Part shown: piece after piece, positions 46,003 through 58,800 of the stretch
How positions within the stretch are numbered: position 1 is the first letter of the stretch
Layout: each line of letters starts with the position of its first letter
Origin: Syngnathus acus
Lineage: Eukaryota > Chordata > Actinopteri > Syngnathiformes > Syngnathidae
Length of the DNA stretch: 64,000 bases
Assembly (NCBI RefSeq): GCF_901709675.1
Contig: NC_051102.1
Location: 6,545,412 to 6,609,411, forward strand
Direction of reading: 5' to 3'
The notes under the pieces: model-generated
Database searches by the model: none
Seen by the model: only the letters and a program-made list of their open reading frames with translations
What the model was told of the DNA's origin: nothing
Made by a program: the position numbers and the translations under genes

Positions 46003-47766
46003 GCTTTGAGAAGCCTGTGAGCATCGTGAAGGGTACCCTATTACAGCATTTTAGGAAATGGCGTCACAAACTGCCCTCTCAGAGGTGGCAGTTGTGTACA
46101 GAACAGCAGAGGAATTACTTACAGCTTCTGCAGCCCAGGAAAGCCCTCGAGTGTCCAACAAGTGCAGTTGAAGGCCACAATGAACAGGGTTTTGGCAACT
46201 GAGCAGGCATCAGTCAACCTGGAATCGAGATGTACATTTCAAGAAAAGGTTATTCGTGTCATGAATACAAAATTATGGCTTTCAATATTTTTAGTGTACA
46301 GTATATCATGCCATTTTGTTTTTTTTGCATATTTTATTGGGGATGTGTGAGAATGGATGAGCTGCCATTTCACAGAATCTTTATTTATTTTCCAAAATAT
46401 CAAGACACATTTTATTTTCTTCATCATGATTTGTGACCCTGAATACTGCAAAGCTTACGCTTGTGGTAAGTGAAGGGGTTATGACATAGAGCAGCACTGT
46501 GTTCTATGGATTCTATATGCAATACTGTGTAATTTACTTGACAAAATTATTTACAGTCTTGTAATAATGCACTTATAAATGTTAAACACTAATGCTTGTA
46601 AAATGTTTTTATTTTAAGTGCTATATTTTAATTAAGCTTGGTGCTCAATAAATGACTGCACTCTTAACAGATTGAAAGAAAACCTTGAATGTTCTTTACG
46701 AGTCAAGTTTTATGGTATACAGTACTGAGAGATGGATTTGAAAATAAAGAGTACTTTATACAGAATAAAATTTAAAGTGTCTTCGCAAAATAAAGCAAGA
46801 GAAAATGCCAATTAAACACTTTGATCTATTGTGATATTCAAGCTAATATGTATGAACTAAAATACTATCGTGTACTTGCAGTATTAGTCAGTTTATGGTC
46901 AGTGTTTATTGCCCTTTAGTAAAAGAATACAAGGTTGTACTGTTCTCATTATATTTACCACTGTAATGCCATTTAGATTCACTTCAAAAATGTAATAAGC
47001 AATTGTTTTAATATTGTGCCAGGTAGGGTTTTAAAATATTTTTTAGCCCAATGACACTTTTGAAACAGTCATGCTGGTGTTTAGATTTTGAAACCGTTTA
47101 TTATAGCAAACAACGTTTTCAACAAAAGTTAAGGGAATCTAACCGTTGGGATCATGACTGCGCAAGTTTTGTGCCGCTGTGACGTCACATGCGTAAAATA
47201 AAATTCAACGTATAAGGTATGGAAAAATGTAGTATTGCAGTGTGTAAACCAAGTTGCTATCTCATATATTAAGAAAAAATAATAACCTCCGGAAAAATTG
47301 CAATTGGTTACGTTCGAGTGAGACAGCAGGTGACCCCATCTGCTACGTTGTCAGTAACACTTTAAAAAGAAATTAAAGGCAGTTATTAAAATTTTAGAAT
47401 CATTGTTGAAATATCTAGGCCTGATACTCACATGACATCCATTTGTAATTAAATCCAACATCAAAGCATCCTTAGGACATTTACACCAAAATATGTACTC
47501 CACCATCCCATGTTGACGTACGCGAGTCAGCCACTGCACCACTTCACCACCATCCAGTTCCGGTTCCACTTAGCATCACAGGCAAGCACATTAGCTGCAA
47601 CGACGACGGCGGGAAGTTGTCATCTTCGATTCCCCACCGATTCTGCGCTGATAACACACCAAATCGGCAACAATCGGGATTCAACTAAAAGACAAAACAG
47701 ATGGATTTGTAACTGGAAAGAGGCCAACCGTACTTGAAAAGATCGGCGTCGCGGTATTTAGCCAAC
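46003..47766 (+). other. fam102b 3' UTR and prpf38b upstream region
   Basis: No coding sequence recognised. An AATAAA at 46647-46652 is the best candidate fam102b 3' end. The last 250 bases before 47767 have ETS-like (TTCCGGTT) and CpG-containing sequence and are the probable prpf38b promoter and leader. In mammals HENMT1 lies in this neighbourhood; nothing resembling it is present here. Confidence 0.5.
46647..46652 (+). terminator. Polyadenylation signal AATAAA (fam102b candidate)
   Basis: Canonical hexamer about 645 bp after the fam102b stop codon. Other AATAAA hexamers follow near 46743 and 46790, so alternative ends are possible. Confidence 0.45.
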
Positions 47767-50700
47767 ATGGCTAACATGGGGAGCCAGGCCATGAACAAGC
47801 CTGCGTCCGGAAAACATGGCAACGTACTGCCCCTGTGGGGCAACGAAAAGACTATGAACCTCAACCCGATGATTCTTACCAATGTCCTGTCCTCGCCGTA
47901 TTTCAAAGTTCAGCTTTATGAGCTTAAGACGTACCACGAAGTTGTGGATGAAATCTATTTCAAGGTAACGTTGGCCGATGCTAATCTGCATGCTAGTAGG
48001 CTAACAGTAGCTTGCTATGCTAGCGTGTCGATGCTACAACGTTCGAGTATCTCAATGAAATTGTTTGCGAGTCACCAATGTATATAAATTATTTTATCTC
48101 AATTCGAATTACTGCATATTTGTGTGTTCATTATTCTTAACACAACGTGTCCAAATGATCTAAATAAATATATACAATATGTGAAGCTAACTGCTAACAA
48201 TGCTGTAGTAGCACATCTTTATTTAAAATGCAAGAACAATCAGATTTTAAGTTGTAAATGATGGAGGTACTATATAACATCATAATTCATGCATTTATTT
48301 TTGTCACCAATGTATTTTTCCAATACTTGGTGTAAATTATGGAATTATTTCTATAATAGCCTACACTAGTGTCTGCATTCACAAACATTTTTAGTTGCTC
48401 TTCAAGAACCCTCTTACATCGGAAAGAGGTCAGAACCTTTTAAAATTATGCGAATTGTTGAACTATTTGTAGTAACAAGTACAATACAAGCCGTTTGATA
48501 TTGATAGATGTCACATTTAAAACAAAAATAGCAACATGTTAGAAAAATCAGCCTGTCAAAATCTGAATGGAATACAACATGTCAAGCATTTGAATCAGAT
48601 GATGTCAACTTGATAATTGTGTTTTCATGCAGGTGACTCACGTTGAGCCATGGGAGAAAGGAAGTAGAAAGACTGCAGGTCAGACTGGAATGTGCGGAGG
48701 GGTAAGTGGGAAGTACGTGCTTTTTCTTTTCCCCATCATCAACCCTCTTGTTGTCCTCCCAAGCCTCACTGACATCATAGGATATTACTAAGTTCAAAAG
48801 ACTACCAATTCAATTATTGTAGGGCAACAAATATTTTTTATCCAAACTTGAATTATTCATTGTGTATTTAATCAAACTACATGACTGTCTGTTAGCTCAA
48901 TGCTAACACGCAGAAGGGTTAGGAAAACTAACATCAGTGTCGCCCTAGTTGTAAACATAGTCAAATGATCCCGAACCTTGGAACACAAATGCCCAATAGT
49001 GGACATTGCTGATTGTTTTAGTGTGCTAATGCGGTCTATAGATGTTCTCAACTTGATCCCCTCTAGGTTCGTGGAGTTGGCACGGGTGGCATCGTGTCAA
49101 CCGCCTTCTGTCTACTATACAAACTGTTTACGCTCAAGTTGACGCGCAAACAGCTGATGGGCCTCATCACACACACGGACTCTCCCTACATCCGAGCACT
49201 TGGCTTCATGTACATACGGTATGATTCTCGGTCATGTCCGCTGCGTTCAGCGAGCTCCTGATTTTTGACGTGCTCTTAAATCTCATCCAGATACACACAA
49301 CCCCCAGCCGATTTAATAGACTGGTATGACGACTTCATGGATGATGAGGAGGTATGTCATGCCTGGTAATACTTTCATGTTTCTATTTTTCTCTATGAAA
49401 CACATGCAATCCATGAATTGAAACTGACCCCGCCCCCTCCCTTCTTGCTGTGATGCGCATAGCTGATTTTTCACCTTTGCCTTCATTTGGCTTAATTATC
49501 CTCAGTTTTGTCCTCCAAACCTGAGTAGCTAGGTTACTTGCTCACTTCCACGCTGCTGGTTGTTGTCAGGGTAAGTACCTTAAATGACGCAGAGTACATC
49601 TTTTACTAGTCATGTGTAATTTATTTTAAGGCATGTCCATATGGTTTTGTCAAGATTTGACCAGGACTAGTTGCACAAAAGATTTCTCTGTAATTGGCAC
49701 TTGCATTGATGCGCACATTCAAGCCTACTTTTCATGTAGCAATGTTATTGCACTCACTGGGCACTTTACGAGGTATGGCTGCACAATCTTAATGAGATAC
49801 AAATAACTAATAAAAAAAGAAAACGGATCATTTTTTTCCCATATATTGGTCTTAATAAATGAGAATTTTTTTTTTCTGACAGTAAATCAATCAACACATA
49901 TGACATTTATACGCAAGCCGCGATGACCATAGTGGATGCCCAGGCATTTACCATGAAAACAAGCTAACAAACGGATAGCTCGCCAACAGCCAGCCGTTAA
50001 TCTTAGCGCACCGCAGCCGACTCAACACCCAAATTTGCTGACTCGCACATCAATCACCTTTTAAAGCCACACACACTCAAAGTCACAGGTAGTAGCTGCA
50101 ACACATTTATATTACTATCAGCACACTTAAAAAGCCCAAAAAATGTACACTGCTGCAAATAAAACCCACAATTAAGTGTAATGTCACTCAAAAATGAGCA
50201 TTTTTATTGTTGTCGAAAATCTGATGCATGGATGTCATGAAATTGTTCAGCTGTACCGATTGTTGTGCTCAGTGTTTTTGTTTGATTCCAGGTGTGCAAC
50301 CAGGCCTCCTTTGCTTTTCTGCATTCTACCTAATTGTAATATTCACATATCTCAATAATTCCTAATCCTAAACAACTGGTTAATTCCCCTGTTTTTTTCT
50401 TTAGATGCCCATTGTGCTGCAGGTGAATTGGATAGTGTATCTCAGCACTGTTGGTTTGCGTGTGTGAGTGCAAAGCGGCTGTTCACCATCATACAAAGCA
50501 AACGAACATTTCAAGCAGGGGGGCGGTTGCACTTGCCTCCCCCCCCTCCGCTCACATCTGTGCTTCCACCGTGGCCTGTTGTCTCGTCACAAGCTCAACG
50601 AGGCTCCCATTATGCTGAAGAGGGAAGGAGGAGGCAACTCGTGTTTCTTTCTCTCCCGTTTTAGCACAGTGAGGACTGAGCCCAGTGTAGTCAGATTACT

Positions 50701-52071
50701 CACCTCATCTACTCTCAATTTCAAAAGTAGATGATTTGGTGGCCCGGAAGATGGGGTGGGACTAATCTGTTTCCATTGCTCCCTGTGTGAGTACAGATGT
50801 CTGCTAGACAGCTTAGATGAGCCAAACTATGTGACACTTTCACCTGTTTTCCCCTCCATGTGGTAAAAGTTAAAGGCAGACACATTTGACTAGAGAGATT
50901 AAGCTAGATGAACAGAGGTGAAGGCTCAGTACTCGGCCATCACATATTGCCTTTTGACTTGCAACAATGACACCATGCGCCTGCCCACGTGTTAAGCCGT
51001 TTCCCGTCGGCTCCCTGCCGCCATTTGATTCCAGGAGCTGGACGTGAAGGCGGGCGGAGGCTGCGTGATGACGGTCGGCGAGATGCTGCGCTCCTTCCTC
51101 ACCAAACTGGAGTGGTTCTCTACTCTGTTCCCTCGCATCCCGGTGCCTGTGCAGAAGAGCATCGACCAGCAGATGAAGAGCAGGCCCCGGAAGGTGCCTC
51201 AGAAGGAGCCCCAGGAGGAAGAAGAGGCCTTTGACGAACCGGGGCGGCAAGGGGAACGTCGTCGTTCCAGGTCAACCGCCATAGAACTTTGAACACACAT
51301 TTCCAACAGTTTAGATTGATTTGGGATTTTTAGAAATCAATATTTCCTGCAATTTTTTTTTGCCAGTAGCACGGCATTGTAATTAACCGCGGTGTTCTTT
51401 CCAGGAGCCCCAGGCGGACACCAACCCCCAGACGCTCTCCAAAGCGGTCGAGGAGCAGGAGTCACCACCGGGAGCGAGACCGCCACGGCCCCAGCTACGA
51501 CCGCGAGCTGGAAAGGGAGCGGGAACGCCAGAGGAAGGAGAGGGATGCCAGGGAGCGGGATAGGGAAAGGGCAGAGAGGGAGAGGAAACGATCCCGCAGC
51601 GTGGAACGAAACCACCAAGAGCGACGCGAGCGGCGAAGAAGCCGCAGCGGCAGCCGGGACAAAAGGAGCGAGCGCAAGGAGAAGGAGCGCGACGGAGGCG
51701 ACGACAGGAGCAAGAGGAAGGAACGAGACCACCACAGGGAGCGACCCGCCGAGAGGGACAGGTCCAGGGAGAGGAAGAGCAAAGGGGAAAATGACGAAAA
51801 GAGGCACAAAGAGGACAGGGAGAGGCACAGGGAAGAGCGCAAGGCCAAGAGGTCGAGCCGGAGTCGCAGCCGGGAGAGGCGGCACAAGAGCGGCGGCGGC
51901 GAGGAGAAGAGCAGGAAAAGCGACAGCAGTCACAGTAGAGAGAAAGAACGAGACGGAGAGCAACGCCCGCACAAACGCAGTCGCAGCCGAGAGAGGAGCC
52001 ATCACCCGAGAGAGACCAGCAACGACCACAGCAAACACGGCGACAGACGAAGGAGTCCCAGTGTTGAGTAA
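47767..52071 (+). CDS. Pre-mRNA-splicing factor 38B
   Basis: Six exons, 47767-47964, 48633-48701, 49067-49218, 49291-49351, 51035-51270 and 51405-52071, in frame, give 460 aa (human 546). The PRP38 domain fills the first ~240 residues and is nearly invariant: GNVLPLWGNEKTMNLNPMIL, THVEPWEKGSRKTAGQTGMC, LITHTDSPYIRALGFMYIRY, GEMLRSFLTKLEWFSTLFPR. The last exon encodes an Arg-rich RS/RE/RD tail typical of nuclear splicing proteins, shorter than the mammalian one. The N-terminus lacks the Gln-rich insert of human. Homologues are spliceosome-associated; the RS tail is expected in nuclear speckles. The opposite strand of the last exon is open only because of the skewed codon composition. The large intron at 49352-51034 shows no embedded gene. 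Confidence 0.97.
49352..51034 (+). other. prpf38b intron 4
   Basis: A long non-coding interval; short frames near 50428-50734 have no protein-like features. No transposon ends recognised. Confidence 0.55.
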
Positions 52072-52528
52072 TGTCACGTTTTTTTTTTTTTTCTTCTATC
52101 CACTTCTTGTCTCAGACTGAATGCCACCTGGAATCGTCGTTTGGTTTTTGACCTTTTCACGTCCTAGTAAGCTATCAGCATTTTTAATTTTGTACGGTTC
52201 ATTGTTTTGACCCCTGGAAAATGTTTTTTTTTTTTGTATATAATGTTTCAAAGACACACCAGGCAGGAGTTGCATTCTTTCATGTGGCGGCAACAGTCAG
52301 GCCTAGCCTACATGCTACAATGTTTGTCCTCATACCTTGATTTCTGTTGAAAAAGAAAATGTCACTTATACATCAATGATCTTTGAGAAGGAGATAAGCG
52401 ATTCTGTTCCTGATTCTGTAGACCTCCTGAGAATGTTGTAATCCCCTCAAGTAGAGTCCGCAAAGGGTTCAGCTGAGACCCCTGCTTGTCATGTGTCTGG
52501 GTTGTTGCTCTCTTGCATTTTGTTTTCT

Positions 52529-52534
52529 AATAAA
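52529..52534 (+). terminator. prpf38b polyadenylation signal
   Basis: AATAAA 458 bp after the prpf38b stop, followed within 30 bp by T-rich sequence. Confidence 0.65.
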
Positions 52535-52639
52535 ACACTTTTATGAATGATGGAATTGTTTTCTTTTTTTTTCAGGACTGAAGAAACGGAAACGAAAGAT
52601 AACGGTGCGGAATAGCAATACAAAAAAATATTTAGTTTC

Positions 52640-52645
52640 TTTATT
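52640..52645 (-). terminator. fndc7 polyadenylation signal (minus strand)
   Basis: TTTATT on the plus strand reads AATAAA on the minus strand, 226 bp beyond the fndc7 stop codon. It lies about 110 bp from the oppositely oriented prpf38b signal. Confidence 0.55.
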
Positions 52646-52870
52646 AGAACATTCTGAAACAAAACACAATACTTGAACAATTTTTGGTACATTTTTCAGG
52701 ACTAATATATAAATTAAGTGAATAGACAAAACCCCGCAGTATACATTTTCAGCCAATTAAAAATAATGATTTTTATACAGAGTACCAAAAGATTGCGTCT
52801 AAAGTTAGTGTGATTTGATTTGTCACATTGTGATCAGGCTTGTGTGTCAATGTGAAGCTGTATACAATGA

Positions 52871-55800
52871 CTACGAACTGGCTTGTCCAGTTTCCAAGCA
52901 CACAGGATCCGACTCCGGTCCAACATCAGTCTCTTTCCTGGCAGCCACGGTGAGGCAGTAAGTGGAGTTGGGGCTCAGTCCAGTGAGGATGTATCTTGAC
53001 CCGAGTACCGTCAGTTCCTGAGGTGACTCCGATTGGGCCTGCGGCTTGATCATCAGCCTGTAAGCTGCGTCGTTGGCAACGTCCTCTTGGGGCCACTCCG
53101 CCATGACCATTACACTGGTAAGTAGTGTGACGTTTAACACAGGGGCGGAAAGACCTTCTGAAAATGAGTATGGAGGAAAAAACACAGAACTAGAGTGAGC
53201 CAACTCTGTTTTTGTCATTTTAAATATATTTTTTGGAAACCACTTTAAATGATCCCTGCAGATGGCGCTATAGCGTTGGACTCACCACTCTCACTGATGT
53301 CTCTCTTTCTGACATGCGCCACCACTAAAAAGAAAAATGGATTAGAATCTGCAAACACACTTGTTGAAATACAACCTGTACTTTCATATCAGCAGGTCCT
53401 ACCACTCGTAACCGTCGATCCTTGGCTTTCCCCGGCTGCGTTGCTGCCCGTGACCAGCAGGTCTGAATAGTCGATGTTGACCAGCAGAAAGCAGGACAGG
53501 CCGGTGGTGGTGCACAGTCGGGAGCTGAGTGAGATATTGTGCTTGTATACAAAGTATGTGGTGGCAAACATGGAAGGGCTCCAGGAAACTCTGGCGACTG
53601 TGATGTTGCTACTGTACATCACCATGGTTGGCTGACATGGAGCTGGAGGGGGTAGAAATGAGAGTTGAAGATGACATATTTTGTCAGCCATTTCATTAGG
53701 TACACCTCATTCTACCTGTTGTATCATTAAGAGGCACAGACTGGTCGCCGGTTCCAGCAGTGTTCCTGCTCTCCACTGTGGCCGAGTAGGAAGAACCGCA
53801 GGGAAGCGGGATCTCAAACGAGGTCATGTTTGTCCAATAAGAAGACACCTCAAACTGGGCCTGGCTGTTTCCCAGCAGGGTCCCCGATAACCTCAACAGG
53901 TACTCTGTGTCTGCGCAGCTTATTTCCGTCCAGGTGAATCGCAATGTCTGGATCTCCGTGTACATCATGAAAGGCTGCACTTCAACACTATCTGGAGGAC
54001 ACGGGACTGAAAAGAAGGAGAACTTCACTTAGCTGGGTAAATATATTGCTCAACTCATAATAAATTCATAAAAATCCATTGGGGACAGTGTCCACGGGAA
54101 ACAAACAGTAGCTACCTGCTCCTTTTTGCACAGGCTCGCTGAAGGAGCTGTTGCACGTGCCATCCGAGGCCTGTACGGAGAAATTATACAAAGTCCCGCA
54201 GTCCAGATTGGGAATGGTACAGGTGGGGTAGGTGCTGTAACAGTAGAGCATCTCTCCACTCGGTGCTTGCGCGCAGCCGTAGTAGTCCACGGCATTATCG
54301 CTGGGGGTCCACGAGAGCACTGCAGACTGGTTACTGCAGTGGAAGGTTACCGAGAGATCCTCAGGCTGACATGGACCTGCGGAAGGTTTAGAAGGAATGA
54401 TAGATTTGTTATCTCTGTAATGTGCTTAGTGTTTGCAATTGACCTCTCATTTGAGAACATTACACCAAGCCAGTCTACTAAATGAACTCGTCATACCTGT
54501 GCTGAAGGTAACATTGTGACTGGCCATGCTGGTGCAGTTCTCATGACTGGCTGTCACGTGGACTGCGTACTGCTCGTCACAATGCAGCTCAGTCAAGGTG
54601 CAGTTGGTGAAGGAGTCGCCGCAAGTGTGCGTGTGTCCGTCCGCAGACATCGCGACTACTTGGTAAGTTGCTGCTACCAGGGAGCGGGTCCAGGACACCA
54701 GGGCGCTGCGGTCCTCGCACGAAGCGCTGACATTCACCTCTCTTGGTGGACACGGTTCTGAGAAAAGGATTTGTGTTCTAAGAACTAATATCAACTCAAC
54801 ATTTCATTTTCAAATCATCTCCAAAACATCTACCCATGCTTATTCTATAAGGTGGACTTCTCAAACTGCTGCACGAATCTGATGAAGCGGCAATGATGAT
54901 GGTGTAGTAGAGGTCACACTGTGCCCCTTGCAGGGTGCAGTTGGTGCCTGTGCTGTTGCAGTACAGGTACGTGTGGTCGCTAGCCTCCGCCGTGGCGATG
55001 TACACGGTGTTTCCCTCGCTTCCTTCCACGAGCTCCCAGATGACGATGATGGAACCGTCGTGGCATTCAGTGAAGGCTGTGATGCCCGAGAGGGAGCAGG
55101 GGGCTGGGGAAGAGACAGATTGACTTCATGGGTACTTTTCTCACATGAAAATAGCATTAAAAGAAAAAAAAATGAAGTACCTGTTTGCAATTCAATGGTG
55201 GTGCTGGGATAACTGTCACACTGGCTGTTCTTGGCAGTCACGCTAAAGTTATAAAGAATGCCACATGCCAGGTCCTCAACCTCGCAGGAGGTGTTGGTCC
55301 AGGTGGTACAGTTGGCCGTGCTGGCGTCTTCTCCGATCGCCGAAACGGTGTAGGAGTCGGTGCCCAAGGCGGAGTCCCATGAGATCCAGGCCGAATTGGT
55401 CACACAGTCAAGGCTGCCTTGGATGCCCTGAGGCTGGCATGGAGCTGGAGAGACCAAAGGTGGTAGTGGAAAGTAACTATCGATAAGTACAAATACTTAA
55501 TGGATGTTGTTGTTTTTTTTATCCCCTGTACTAGAAAACATAAATATGTGCTTTCTACTCTTGACATAGTAAAAAATGGGCTGCCAAAAAGAAAATTGAA
55601 TGTGGCATTTTTGCTTATCAACCTTCTTTTCCACATCCAATATGGTGGCAATGTTGGGGATATTTTTAAAATCCATTAATCCACCAATTATCCCAGTGAT
55701 TAATCCAGCAAACAGATTAAATGTGATTTCAGTGCAGGTATTTTGGGAGTTCTATGATCACGTTCCCTTGAATGTGTGTGACTTTAAAAGGCGGGGCTTA

Positions 55801-58800
55801 GTGTGGTGGTGCGTGACGTATGCAAGGGAGGAAAGATTTCCCGGGAAAAGTTGTGTACCTGACAACGTGCTGTAGTTCTGAGTGGATGGGATTTGGCAAT
55901 CTCCTTTGACTACCGTGATTTGGATGGTGTAGCTACTTCCACAGTTTAGGGGACTGGTGGAACATTCGTTGCTGGTCGTGTTAAAGGTCTCATTGCTTCC
56001 TTGTATGTTGTCCTCGTGTACCGCAACTAAGAAGTAGTCCGCATAGCCGACGGAGTCCCAAGAAACCGTCAAGTTCTTGGACATGCAGCTGAGTTGGGTG
56101 CTGACATTTTGAGGAGGGCATGGAGCTTTGAAATGATGGAGAAAGCAAGAGAATATACAGTTGGTAAGATCAGTAAAATCCTAATAAAAAACAGCACTAA
56201 CAATTGAAAAAAAATGTTTTAAAAACAAAACCAAAATAATGGTACAGTGATCCCTCGCTACTTCGCTTTTCGTTTATCGCGGCTTCACTACATCGCGGAT
56301 TTGTTTTTCCAAATTAAAACATTTAAAAGTCAAAATAAAACTTCTAAATTGAAGAAACATATGTCCAACCTTTTGGACAATGTAGTATTGCTCCAAATGT
56401 TCATTTACATTCCTTTAGGAGTCCGTTTTCGCGTGTTAGCACGATCGGGAATTAGCATCTTTCCGCTAACTCGTTAGCTTACCCAGTACTTCTTGTTAGT
56501 GACCGTACTTTGCGGATTTCACTTATCGCGGGTGGTTTTTGGAACCAATTATCCACGATAAACGAGGGATTACTTTATCTGTGTACCATGCTAACAATTA
56601 ACTCATAGCATTGTGCTTTTTCAGAAATCCCTCACCTGCGTCAAATACCAAAACTTGACTGGGAACACTGGAGCAGTTGTCATCCATTGCCACCACTTGA
56701 ACGGAATATCGGCTACCGCACATGAGATCATCCAGCGTATAGTTGAGGTCAAAGGTCTGATGGCTAACATTGCCATGGTAACAGGAGGCTGCTACTAAGT
56801 ACTGCGTTGCACCGTCGCTGGCAGACCAGGAAACGGTAGCAGTGTTGCTGGCACAGTCCTTCGCCACAGAGACATCAGTGGGAATACACGGCACTGCAGG
56901 TGAGTAAAAAAAATAATAATTCAACGTTTTGTTTGTTAAATGGCGCTAAATCATGTAAACCTTACCTGAGTGCACACTGTGATTTGCTACGGAGGTGACA
57001 TTACACTGCTGGTTGGACGCTGTGACGGACACGGTGAAGTTTTGTCCGCAGGTCAATCCAGAAACGTTGCATTCGCCAGAGTATGACATGCAGATTTGGG
57101 AGTTGCCAATGTCAGAGTCCATGGTGGCTGTGTAGTGGTTTGTTCCATTGCCAGGTTGCCACATGACCATGACCGTATCAGAAATGCAGTCCTGCATGGC
57201 ATAAACCTCACCGGGTGGGCACGGCCCTTAAGAGAGAAGATATGAACTATGATAACCTCTCAGTTGCTAGTGATTATATCAAGTGTCAGAGTTTGACTTA
57301 CATGTCTGTATGGGAGTCGTCGCACTGGTCATGCCCTCGCAGTTATCGTTGTAAGGTGTCACAGTGAGGTTGTAGTTTGCCCCACAGTTAAGGTTTGACA
57401 AGTAGACTTGGGTGTCATTGGTGTTTTGCAAAACACTTTGGTATCCATCCATTTCGAGCGAGATCACATACACTGTTGTCCCATTACTGGCATCCCAGCT
57501 AAGCGAGGCAGCGTTCAAATCACAATCCACAGAGGCAAGGACATTCTGAGGTGAACATGGTTCTGGAAAACAGAAGAAAGAAGGTTGATGCTGGAAATGG
57601 GTGAACTCAAAGAGGATGACTCTGAATAAGGGAAAGACTACATTGAATAAATGCAATATACCCATGTAGATGAAAGAGCTGTTGCTAGGGAGGCTGGTGC
57701 AGTCCTCATCCTTGGCCATCACCAAGACCATGTAGACCTCCCCACAGCGCAGGTCATCCCAGGTGCAGTTGGTTTGGTTGCTGTAACACCAGTGGCTGTA
57801 TCCATCAAGACCAATGGCTTCTGCAGCGTATGTTTTGGCACCTTCACTGGACCCCCAAAAAACAGTGGCTGTGTTCGCCCCACACTGCTCATGGATTATC
57901 ACGTCACGAGGGATGCAAGGAGCTGTGGGTGGAAGAGAGAACTCGATATAATCACAAGTCCGGCTAAACAATAATGAAATAGGAGTTTTTAAATGAGATC
58001 ACGATTCTCTTGTGAGATCTTACATGTTTTGACAAAGGCAATAGTGCTCGGGTCACTGTTGCACTCGCTTCCTTGTCCTTGCACGGTGACGCTGTAGTTC
58101 TGTCCACACGGAAGAGACGCAGTTAGGCCCGTCTGCGTCGTATTGTAGTTCTCCACATAGCCCAGATTTCCTGTGGCCGTGATGAGGTAAAACAGCACGC
58201 CGCTAGCAGGATTCCAGGAGAGCTGCAGCTCCTCGCTCTGACAAGGTGACTGAGCCAACACAATCACAGGCTGGCAAGGGTCTTGGATGAGGAAAGACAA
58301 GTCAGGAGGGAAGGTTATCACATCAGAAAAGTAACCTGGATAATTTCTTGAGATCCGGATAAAGGAAAATCTTTCGTATGGCCAAATTCATTGTAATTCT
58401 AGAGCAGAACAATTTGTCATACCTGTCTGAACGTATACGGAGTCACTAACTTGGCTACAGCAGCTGTGACTCAGTGCCTTGACGGTGAAGTTGTACATCT
58501 CGCCACAGTAGAGGGATGAGAAAGCACAGGAAGAACCTGTGGAGTTACACCAAAGCTCATCCCCTCCTGAGCTTGACACAGCGCTTGCCATGTAAAGTTC
58601 CACTTCAGGCTTCATCTCCCAGGATAGGACAGCAGCTTCAGTACCGCACGGCCGGACAACCCCAACATAGCGAGGTCGGCATGGACCTGTGGTATAGATG
58701 TGTTAGCGTTATCGGACAAACTTTGGACATGGGGTATGGAAGCAGATTTTTAGCAAACCCACGTGTGGTGAAGTTTGAGCGCATATGAGACGTGACGCTG

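Noticed and set aside
50428-50734. 78-88-aa frames in prpf38b intron 4
   Set aside because: Low-complexity proline-rich translation from a pyrimidine tract; no evidence of an extra exon.
51337-52120. Long open frames on both strands (246 aa minus, 242 aa plus) over the last prpf38b exon
   Set aside because: They are shadows of the Arg/Glu-rich RS tail; the skewed AGR/GAR codon composition keeps other frames open. No domain-like content.
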